Shown: positions 1 to 9,176 of the stretch, one piece after another
How the letters are laid out: each line of letters starts with the position of its first letter
Numbering within the stretch: the first letter of the stretch is position 1
Assembly (NCBI GenBank): GCA_037903475.1
Contig: JBAJFG010000152.1
Location: 336,001 to 400,000, forward strand
Direction: 5' to 3'
DNA: 64,000 nt
Source of the DNA: Ancylostoma caninum
Taxonomy: Eukaryota > Nematoda > Chromadorea > Rhabditida > Ancylostomatidae
Program-made: the position numbers and the translations under genes
The notes under the pieces: generated by a model
What the model was told of the DNA's origin: nothing
Database searches by the model: none
Seen by the model: the letters and a program-made list of their open reading frames with translations, nothing else

Positions 1-912
1 AGCGGACCCGTGTGCTCCTTAGCTTGAGAACGGCGCCTGTTTACCATTGGCCCAGTCGAACCCAAGGGAAGTGCTGACCAAAGACCCGTGTGTCCCTTTA
101 CCAGAGACCAGCACCTATTTACCACTGACGGGAAAATTCTGACCAACGACCCCTGTTTATCATTGGCCCAGTCGAACCCAAGGGAAAATCCTGAAATCCC
201 TTGTGCCCCTTTGCCTGAGGTCGGCGCCTTTTTATCATTGGTCCAGTCGAACCCAAGGGAAAGTCCTGACCAACGGACCCGTGTGTCCCTTTACCAGAGA
301 CCAGCACCTATTTACCACTGACGGGAAAATTCTGACCAACAGACCCATGTGTCCCTTTACCAGAGACCAGCACCTGTTTACCATTGGCCCAGTCGAACCC
401 AAGGGAAAGAGCTGAGCAACGACCCGTGTGCCCCTTTACCTGAGACCAGCACCTGTTTACCACTGGCCCAGTGGAACCCAAGGGAAAGTCCTGACCAATG
501 GACCCGTGTGTCCCTTTACCAGAGACCAGCACCTATTTACCACTGACGGGAAAATTCTGACCAACGACCCATGTGCCCCTGTTTACCATTGGCCCAGTCG
601 AACCCAAGGGAAAATCCTGAAATCCCTTGTGCCCCTTTGCCTGAGACCAGCAACTGTTTATCACCGGCCCAGTGGAACCCAAGGGAAAGTAATGACCAAC
701 GGACCCGTGTGCCCCTTTACCTGAGACCGGCGCCTGTTTACCATTGGCCCAGTCGAACCCAAGGGAAGTGCTGACCCGTGTGCCCCTTTACCAGAGTCCA
801 GCACCTGTTTACCACTGGCGGGAAAATTCTGACCAACAGACCCATGTGTCCCTTTACCAGAGACCAGCACCTGTTTACCATTGGCCCAGTCGAACCCAAG
901 GGAAAGAGCTGA
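1..912. repeat. composite satellite A, left block
   Basis: Tandem array of related short modules. One of about 80 bp contains CCCAGTGGAACCCAAGGG; a shorter one ends in GGCGGGAAAATTCTGACC. The modules lack stop codons in several frames, so many short ORFs run through the array. Their lengths are not multiples of three and the same peptides reappear in shifting frames, so I read the array as non-coding. It starts at the window edge and is probably truncated. The right block (1918-3960) continues the same array after a foldback insertion. Confidence 0.93.
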
Positions 913-1071
913 CAAGGGAAGTGCAAGAGGCCATATTCGAAAATCGGGATGGAACCTATCTGGCTTGAATCTTTGTTGGAGAGGGTGTTGCAGTATATAT
1001 TTTGTTACTGCCCTCGGCTTCAAAAAACAAAAATCCCACCACAGTACTATATGCGTTGCAGCACTAGTCCG

Positions 1072-1150
1072 TCAGCGACGAGGTGGCCGAGTGGAGAGGA
1101 TGCGGACTGATAGGCAGGAGGTCGAGGGTTTGGATCCCGTCATTGACACT
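1072..1150 (+). pseudogene. tRNA-Ser-like sequence in left foldback arm
   Basis: Contains GACGAGGTGGCCGAGTGG, matching the 5' part and A box of eukaryotic tRNA-Ser, followed about 45 bp later by GGGTTTGGATCCC, a degenerate B box (consensus GGTTCGANTCC). GACG and CGTC can close a short acceptor stem. The D/anticodon region does not fold into a convincing cloverleaf with a normal anticodon, so I call it a tRNA-derived relic and not a gene. Confidence 0.65.
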
Positions 1151-1687
1151 CGTTTTGCATTTTTGTTTTTTATTCCTCCTATGTTATTGAAATCAATTTT
1201 GGAGGGCTAGAAGACAACACTTGTCTTTACTGACGTACTAGCTATAGAATAACTACTATGCTATGAACGTAGTTTAGTGATCGTACAGCTTTCCCTCGAG
1301 TCGCTAGAAAATTGTAAAATTTTCATTCAAAACAAAAAAAGGATGGTCAATGAGAAAGCATTTACTGGCAGCAACGGTGCACACAGACAATGAAGTGTTC
1401 AAAGCAAAAGCGGTGAGAACAATACGCGCAGACAATGAAAGAAAACAAAAGGGCCACGACGCGTGAAGGTTCGAACATTATGAACCGAGTGGGAAAGATT
1501 TTGAGTTACAGTCGTGAAAAGTGACTGCTACTTTATAGCTAATCGAGGGAGAAAAGCAGGTTTTATATAACGTAGTTATTCCGTGCCTAGTGCGTCAGTA
1601 AGGATAAGTATTATCTTCTAACCTTTTAAATTTGATTTCAACAACACAGGGGGAATAAAAAAATGAGAGAGCAAAACAGGTAGGTGC

Positions 1688-1765
1688 GCATGACGGGGTT
1701 CAAACTCTCGAGCTGACAGTGCAGCATCCTCCCCACTCGGCCACACCGTCGCTGACGGACGAGTG
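1688..1765 (-). pseudogene. tRNA-Ser-like sequence in right foldback arm
   Basis: On the minus strand GACGGTGTGGCCGAGTGG (A box) is followed by AGAGTTTGAACCCCGTC (B-box-like). It is the inverted counterpart of 1072-1150. GACGG can pair with CCGTC as a five-pair acceptor stem. The B box is closer to consensus than in the left arm. No standard anticodon loop can be assigned. Confidence 0.62.
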
Positions 1766-1917
1766 CTGCAGCGCATATGGTACTGTGGTGGGATTTTTGT
1801 TTTTTGGAATCGAGGGCAATAATGAAATATATACTGTAACACCCTCTCCAACAAAGATTCAAGCCAGATAGGTTTCATTCCGATTTGCGAGTCTGGCCTG
1901 TTGCACTTCCCTTGTGA

Positions 1918-3960
1918 GCAACGACCCGTGTGCCCCTTTACCTGAGACCAGCACCTGTTTACCATTGGCCCAGTCGAACCCAAGGGAAAGAGCTGAGCAA
2001 CGACCCGTGTGCCCCTTTACCTGAGACCAGCACCTGTTTACCACTGGCCCAGTGGAACCCAAGGGAAAGTCCTGACCAATGGACCCGTGTGTCCCTTTAC
2101 CAGAGACCAGCACCTATTTACCACTGACGGGAAAATTCTGACCAACGACCCATGTGCCCCTGTTTACCATTGGCCCAGTCGAACCCAAGGGAAAATCCTG
2201 AAATCCCTTGTGCCCCTTTACCTGAGACCAGCACCTGTTTACCGTTGGCCCAGTCGAACCCAAGGGAAGTGCTGACCAAAGACCCGTGTGCCCCTTTACC
2301 AGAGTCCAGCACCTGTTTACCACTGGCGGGAAAATTCTGACCAACAGACCCATGTGTCCCTTTACCAGAGACCAGCACCTATTTACCATTGGCCCAGTCG
2401 AACCCAAGGGAAAGAGCTGAGCAACGACCCGTGTGCCCCTTTACCTGAGACCAGCACCTGTTTACCACTGGCCCAGTGGAACCCAAAGGAAAGTCCTGAC
2501 CAACGGACCCGTGTGCCCCTTTACCTCAGACCAGCAACTGTTTACCACTGGCGGGAAAATTCTGACCAACAGACCCATGTGTCCCTTTACCAGAGACCAG
2601 CACCTATTTACCGCTGACGGGAAAATTCTGACCAACGACCCATGTGCCCCTGTTTACCATTGGCCCAGTCGAAGCCAAGGGAAAGTGCTGGCCAACGGAC
2701 CCGTGTGACCCTTTACCAGATTCCAGCGCCTGTTTACCACTGGCGGGAAAATTCTGACCAACAGACCCATGTGTCCCTGTTTACCATTGGCCCAGTCGAA
2801 CCCAAGGGAAAATCCTGAAATCCCTTGTGCCCCTTTGCCTGAGACCAGCAACTGTTTACCACTGGCCCAGTGGAACCCAAGGGAAAGTCCTGACCAACGG
2901 ACCCGTGTGCCCCTTTACCTGAGACCGGCGCCTGTTTACCATTGGCCCAGTCGAACCCAAGGGAAGTGCTGACCAAAGACCCGTGTGCCCCTTTACCAGA
3001 GTCCAGCACCTGTTTACCACTGGCGGGAAAATTCTGACCAACAGACCCATGTGTCCCTTTACCAGAGACCAGCACCTGTTTACCATTGGCCCAGTCGAAC
3101 CCAAGGGAAAGAGCTGAGCAACGACCCGTGTGCCCCTTTACCTGAGACCAGCACCTGTTTACCACTGGCCCAGTGGAACCCAAAGGAAAGTCCTGACCAA
3201 CGGACCCGTGTGCCCCTTTACCTCAGACCAGCAACTGTTTACCACTGGCGGGAAAATTCTGACCAACAGACCCATGTGTCCCTTTACCAGAGACCAGCAC
3301 CTATTTACCGCTGACGGGAAAATTCTGACCAACGACCCATGTGCCCCTGTTTACCATTGGCCCAGTCGAAGCCAATGTGACTGTGACCATTGGCCCAGTC
3401 GAAGCCAAGTGCTGAACCCTGTGACCCTTTACCAGATTCCAGCGCCTGTTTACCACTGGCGGGAAAATTCTGACCAACAGACCCATGTGTCCCTTTACCA
3501 GAGACCAGCAACTGTTTACTACTGGCCCAGTGGAACCCAAGGGAAAGAGACCAGCACCTGTTTACCACTGGCGGGAAAATTCTGACCAACGGACCCGTGC
3601 TCCTTCACCTGAGACCAGCAACTGTTTACCACTGGCCCAGTGGAACCCAAGGGAAAGTCGACCAACGGACCCGTGTGCCCCTTTACCTGAGACCGGCGCC
3701 TGTTTACCATTGGCCCAGTCGAACCCAAGGGAAGTGCTGATCAAAGACCCGTGTGCCCCTTTACCAGAGTCCAGCACCTGTTTACCACTGGCGGAAAATT
3801 CTGACCAACGGACTCGTGCTCCTTTACCTGAGACCAGCAACTGTTTACCACTGGCCCAATGGAACCCAAGGCAAAGTCCTGACCAACGGACCCGTGTGCC
3901 TCTTTACCTGAGACCGGCGCATGTTTACCACTGGCCCAGTCAAAATCAAGGAAAAACCCC
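1918..3960. repeat. composite satellite A, right block, with 697-bp higher-order repeat
   Basis: This continues the module family of 1-912. A higher-order unit is visible: the segment starting at 2288 recurs almost unchanged at 2985, and 2433 recurs at 3130, a spacing of 697 bp. The right edge (3350-3960) is scrambled and diverged, with module fragments joined irregularly, as is usual at satellite borders. No coding call is made. Confidence 0.92.
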
Positions 3961-4199
3961 AACCGATGGGAACAGCGCTACCATTTCGTTTCAAAACCAT
4001 GTAAGGAAACAAAACCATGTGCTAGGAATTTGTTGTAACGTTAATCGACATTATTAGGATTATTGGGCTCCAAATCGGATTTGCAGGGAGCCCCCTCACC
4101 CCTGAGAATGGCTTGCTGGACTAAAAAATCTTATATCTGTTTGATTCTTTCAATCCAGTTGTTTAGTTTCACCATTATTTTTTGAATTTTTATTACTAG

Positions 4200-4760
4200 A
4201 CTGTGTACCCGGCTTTGCTCGGGTCCTGGCAAAAATAGCGAAAAATCAATAAAACCGATAAATAGATAGTACCGTACGAAGCGGTTGTCATATTCGTGTT
4301 CAGCGTATTGACATACCCCAGTAGACATGTCTTCGCCGCGCCCGGGGCGAAATTAGCGAAAAATCAATAAAATCGATAAATCGATAGTGCTGTACAAAAC
4401 GGTTGTCATATTCGTCTTCAGCGTATTGACATACCCCAGTAGCCATGTCTTCACCGTCACTGGGGCAAAATAAGCGAAAAGTCAATAAAATCGATAAATC
4501 GATAGTGCCGTACGAAGCGGTTGTCATATTCGTATTCAGCGTATTGACATACCCCAGCAGCCATGTCTTCACCGTCACTGGGGCGAAACAAGCGAAAAAT
4601 CAATAAAATCGATAAATCGATAGTGCCGTACGAAACGGTTGTCATATTCGTGTTCAGCGTACTGACATACCCCAGTAGACATGTCTTCGCCACGCCTGGG
4701 GCAAAAATAGCGAAAAATCAATAAAATCGATATTATCGATAAACTAATCGATAATCCCAG
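4200..4760. repeat. 118-bp tandem repeat, about 4.7 copies
   Basis: The word GCGAAAA(A/G)TCAATAAAA starts at 4238, 4356, 4474, 4592 and 4710, an exact spacing of 118 bp. Each unit also contains GGTTGTCATATTCG and a phrase ACATACCCCAG. The left edge carries GTACCCGGCTTTGCTCGGG, a phrase I associate with ends of dispersed repeats in invertebrates (inference). The minus-strand ORFs here are repeat translations. Confidence 0.95.
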
Positions 4761-6235
4761 GTGCAAAGTAGCCTAAAACCTACGCCGGCCCTTAGGGAGG
4801 TGTCACCCTATAACAAGGATGATAAAGATCTAGGACGAAAAGAGCGGACAATGTGGAAATTTAGGCCAGGGGCCCCTTTTTTAAAGTACTCATCACAACA
4901 CTGCGTATCGACAATCGCTGAGAGTCGACGCGCAGTAACGGAAGTGTTTTCGGGGATTAGCGACCAAATCTTTTAATATAGTAGGATTTCAAATTACACC
5001 GATATCCCCGATCCGTTCGCCATTTTCCATGAGACCGTGATTGGGGCCATCCTGTCACTTGAAGTTCGCAGTGCAGTTTGCCCACATTTGCGATTTCTGT
5101 TCTTCACCGTTAGAAGTGTCATTAACAGCTGAAATTACCTATTTCGAGAAGTCCTCTGGTACACGTCGCGAACTGCTGAGTAATGTTTCATAGAGCAATC
5201 TTAGCAGCAGCCTGTGATTAATATGTATTATCACAAAATGGAACAATCATGTACACAGAACGTGAAGAATGGTGCAGAAATCAACTGGAAAAGACCCTAA
5301 ATATTTTTATTTTGTATGTAGAGAGATGAGTACTAACATGTAAGAAGAAATGTGCAAGTGCTTGCAGCCAAGATGTGCATTAAAATAAAAAAAAATTGAA
5401 ATGTTGCAAAACATAGCTAACAAAAAGGTTCTTCTGTAATGAAGTCTTTCTTATATGTCTGGATCCATTCCAGAATCTTCCGGAACAGCTGAACTAGTGA
5501 ATGAATCTCTCCGATGATTTTACGTGTGAGCTAGAGGGTCCTGTTGGGAATCAGGCGGTGATGTGTTTGTGTTGAAATTCCCCCTTGGTATCCTCTTATA
5601 TAAATCATGGTAGTGCAGCAAAATTTTCTAGAGCGCAATCGGTGGGGGACCAGCACGTGATCGCATGCTTTCACCATGAGGTTCAGTTATAGACAGTGCC
5701 TCGAGAAGATGCGAAGGTGACGGGACATTCGGCCGATGTTTCGTCATACATAAGCGCATAGATGTAGTGGAAGTCGTGGTGAGACCCTACGCCGGCGGTC
5801 TCGAGCCCTCCGGGCGAGACAGTGTGTTCAACGATTTGACGTTGCACAGCAGCAATGTACGGAGCAGAATAGCCCCTCTGCTGGAGCTTTGTTGTCTGTG
5901 TCCAGCACTGAAACTGGTTGATAGCCATTTCGAGCGGGTCGGTGCATGCCGTGGAGGAGTGGGGGGGGGGGGTTCCGTAGCGATGGGTATGTGTCCATCA
6001 CTGATCACTCGGTATGTATCCTCACCTGGGATATGCTCCTTGGGTACTTCTTGTTGAGGTTCCGTGAAGATTTCGCAGCCTTAGGATCCGCTTTCGTTTC
6101 TAAGAAGGGCAGTGCAACACAAAGGATGAACGGACGAAGAACGCTTCATCATATGTTGTTGTAACATTTTCCGAAAACAGTTTTACAATTGATCCAACTT
6201 CCTAAATATTTCCTGACTTTCTTCCATTACTCTCT
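4761..6235. other. anonymous sequence, no gene recognised
   Basis: AT-rich sequence following the 118-bp array. The ORFs of 81-96 codons at 5683-6057 overlap each other on opposite strands and have no recognisable motif. A G-run lies at 5960-5972. I see no convincing exon, RNA gene or terminal inverted repeat. Confidence 0.5.
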
Positions 6236-6319
6236 AGATTTACACAGAGTGCGGGTGCACTGATGACGGACAGATGTGTCGTGGCTGCATAGCTCAGAAA
6301 AACAGCAGGGTAGGTGTCC

Positions 6320-7055
6320 ACCAAGAAAGGGTCCGCCGTGGCTCAATAGTTGGGAAACGCCAGGATACAGATCCACCGATGGATCGGGTGGCCCCATAAC
6401 GGAGAAAAAGACAGAGTACGGGACCACGGATTAAGAAAGGGCCCGTCATTTCCCAATAGTGGGGATAACACCACGATACGGGTCCACGGATGGAGACTGG
6501 GTACACGGAGACCCGATAATGGGTGCAACGACAGGGTACAGGTTCTCCGATGGATCAGGTCCAGCGTGGCTCAATAGTGGACAGTTGGGAAAAAGCCAAG
6601 ATGGAGGTCCATGGGTGGAGACTGGGTCCGTCCTGACCCAATAGTGCGGAAAACGCCAAGATGCACATTTGTCGGTGGAGCAGGAGCGCGCTATGCGCTC
6701 ATTCGTGTCCCAGTTGACCACCTCTACTTCCTACCTAGGTAAGCATGCAGAAGTTCATCAGTTGTTATTATCTCAATAATGCGAAGCTTGAATCATTTCA
6801 GGTGATTATTCGCACTGCATTTCTTATACTGAATTGTTCACAGGTACTGAAGCCATCTTGAAGATACTCGTGTGCAGAGTTGGGAGTGGCTGGTCATTGG
6901 CGTGTAAGAAATGTGACAAAAGAACAATAGGTAGTATTATTGCATCGGAAAATAGCTTTACATGTGGATGAGTGGTTAAGAATTTGAAGAAAGGCTAGGA
7001 TCACGAGGAAAGTCGAAGCCCGACGTTGGCGGGGCGGCCAGACTCGTAGAATACA
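6320..7055 (+). mobile_element. decayed one-arm relative of the giant palindromic element
   Basis: 6320-6715 is a degenerate tandem array with a period of about 60-64 bp. Its phrase AGTTGGGAAACGCCAGGA matches AGTGGGGAAACGCCTGGA of the 59-bp satellite at 10-15 kb. 6785-6850 resembles the unique arm segment near 12150-12215 (AATCATTTCA, then GCACTG, then TTCAC). 7012-7050 (containing GACGTTGGCGGGGCGGCCAG) matches the tip hairpin at 12405-12441. The order array, unique segment, hairpin is the same as in the left palindrome arm. No mirrored second arm follows. Confidence 0.65.
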
Positions 7056-7314
7056 CGCAATTCACAAGGAGAATTCTGTATCTGAGCTCAATTAATGGTC
7101 ACTTCTGCATATCTGTTAATTTTCTAAGCACTTCGCATGTGTAAAGCTCTAGCACATATTTACGTCAAGTGGCTGCCCCACCCCACTTTCTAGCGTCCTG
7201 AAGGGGCGCTAGTCCAAAGAACATCCTGAGAAGACTTCCATGCTAAATATTAAGTTGAAGGGAAAGTTTTTGGGAGAGTAGATTTTCTTGACTTTCCAAA
7301 AATGGGAAAGCACA

Positions 7315-8085
7315 CTAAGAAATGTATACATTACTATCACGTACTACCACTCTTCGCCCATTTTCGGAAAGCTTTTCGATGCCTTCGGCATAGAACTATT
7401 CTGGCATTGACACGGAAAAGTTGCCCAACTAGTGATCCAGCTCATCGTCATTATCGAACGCTTTACCTTGCATGGCGTTAGAGAGAGACAGGAGAGGGTA
7501 GTTATCTTTCGGCACAAGGTAAGCGCTGTACGATGCGTAAGTCAGCACTTTCCATCAGAGGTCGAACGGCTTCTGGCGAGCCACTCTTGCAGAGAGTGGG
7601 CGAGTAGTGTCGTGCAGGAATCGGATCGTGCCTTAATTCGGGCCATTTCCTGCGATTTTTGAGGCGATTCGACCCAGCTGCTGACAGTACAGGTCTGTCG
7701 TGAGGGTAGTGTCGCGTGGTAGTAGCGTATAGTGGATGTTGCTTTTGCTCACACTAAGCAGCGATCACAACCTTCAGAGGGTGACCACCTGTTTTCGGCT
7801 GCGGCTAACGCTGCTCATGCTTGTCAACTCAGTGTCAGCGATGCTTTTTGTTGACGTACATGCTCCACTTCTCATCTCCTGTAAAGATGGAGTTCAGCCA
7901 CTTTTCAATGCTTCTGTACTAGGGCAATTCAGTAGGCAACTCTCCACTCGCTGGAGAACGCAGCGGTTAGATCATGATCACTCATTGTGATAATTTTTTT
8001 CACCTTGCCCAACTGATGCAGCTGATCGGCTGTGGTGGTAAAGTGAACATCCAAGACTTGAGTCCTACTCGGCAACCACTTAGGC
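7315..8085 (-). pseudogene. mariner-family transposase relic
   Basis: Read on the minus strand this has mariner hallmarks in order: HQLGKVKK and a DHDLT segment near 8000 (linker after the helix-turn-helix domains), FTGDEKW near 7880 (first catalytic Asp region), then a C-terminal GKAFDNDDELDH followed by FYAEGIEKLSENGRRVV near 7330-7480. Several stops and frame changes break the reading, so it is dead. Intact TIRs were not found. It lies 1.1 kb beyond the 3' end of the phosphatase-like gene. Confidence 0.85.
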
Positions 8086-8845
8086 CTGCACCATGAACGG
8101 ACTTCTAGATCATAATATTACGAACACCCCTACAGAAAAAAATGTTTCCAAAGAATTGCAAAGAACAGCAGTACCTCCCAAAATTTATACCGAAGAAAGC
8201 GTATGTCCAAGCCAAAACCTATCCATGTTAACACACTAAATGATGATCGAATCCAAAGAAAACTAAGGCGAATTGTTGGAAAATGAATGGAGAAACACGC
8301 TGTGTTCGTTGGCGCAACGGAGGAGGATGGAGATGTGCTCTGAGAAAGAAATCAAAAACAAGGCAATAAATGCACGAGACTCGGTGAACCGACGTGAGCG
8401 AAGGGAAGGAGAGCGGTCTGCATAGCTTGGAACTACGTCCACGCAGTTCTTTTGATACTGAACAACGGAATGGTGTGCGAGGTGTCGTGGACGCCTTGGA
8501 TTCCTTTCGCCGACTGATACCGCATGAGCGATCGCTGCATGAAGTCTGAGATGTTTGGAGCCGGCCGCATGGTGTTCATCTGCAAAAGAAAGGGCTCTAG
8601 TACGATATTCTTATACTTTTTTGCTTTATTACACTCGACAGCAATTTTATTTATTTGTTTACTTGTTTATTTATTTGTATTCAAGATGTACATAACGAAC
8701 AAAGTGCTAAAACCTTGTCAGTATCATGTCATGATTTACGGATACAGTATGAGAAAAAAAAACAAGATGTACTGTCAAAAATAGAGTGGAGCACATAAAT
8801 TTAATTGACAAATTCTTACGCTAGAGGTCGTTGTTAGAGAAAAGG

Positions 8846-8896
<51 letters not shown>

Positions 8897-9130
8897 AAAC
8901 TCTGTCATACAAAGTTCGTCTCTTTCTATCCTTTTTACTAATGCACCTATATATGTCCAGCATTTTCTTTCTTGTTGGATTTCTCTTTTTTCTTTCACTT
9001 TTTCCACAGTTTAAGATACTCCATCCTTCCACTGGAAAGACTTGGGAGGTTCAGTGGACGTGCCTCGACAAGAGGTAAGAACGAAATGAAACATATCCTT
9101 TGTGCTGTTTTCTCCTGTTTTTTTTTCACA
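8086..9130. other. intergenic sequence with GA microsatellite
   Basis: Contains a (GA)n tract at about 8851-8894. The small ORFs around it are products of the repeat or of AT-rich sequence. The 3' end of the minus-strand phosphatase-like gene lies just beyond 9130. Confidence 0.6.
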
Positions 9131-9161
9131 GGGCCCAAAACCTTTTCTTGACAGGTTTCAG

Positions 9162-9167
9162 TTTATT
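9162..9167 (-). terminator. polyadenylation signal AATAAA of the phosphatase-like gene
   Basis: AATAAA on the minus strand lies about 10 nt after the predicted TGA stop (9177-9179), a spacing that fits compact nematode 3' UTRs. It supports the choice of the last exon. Confidence 0.65.
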
Positions 9168-9176
9168 GGAAGCAAT

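Larger units (their letters stand above)
913..1914. mobile_element. 1.0-kb foldback DNA element with long TIRs
   Basis: Two inverted arms of roughly 340-390 bp and about 80-85% identity by eye (about 913-1300 and 1530-1914) flank a unique centre of about 220 bp. The ends read CAAGGGAAGTGCA and its complement. The element is flanked on both sides by TGA (910-912 and 1915-1917). Removing it and one TGA restores the satellite phrase GAAAGAGCTGAGCAACG seen elsewhere in the array, which proves an insertion with a 3-bp target duplication. No transposase is present, so it is non-autonomous. The superfamily is not certain; 3-bp duplications are known for CACTA and PIF/Harbinger elements. Confidence 0.88.

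Noticed and set aside
1..3960. CRISPR-like array
   Set aside because: Modules are contiguous and diverged, without unique spacers of regular length, and the genome is clearly eukaryotic.
88..4057. Many 60-190-codon ORFs with repeated peptides such as PLYQRPAPVYHW
   Set aside because: Tandem-repeat translations whose frame changes from unit to unit; insertion of the foldback and indels are not frame-preserving.
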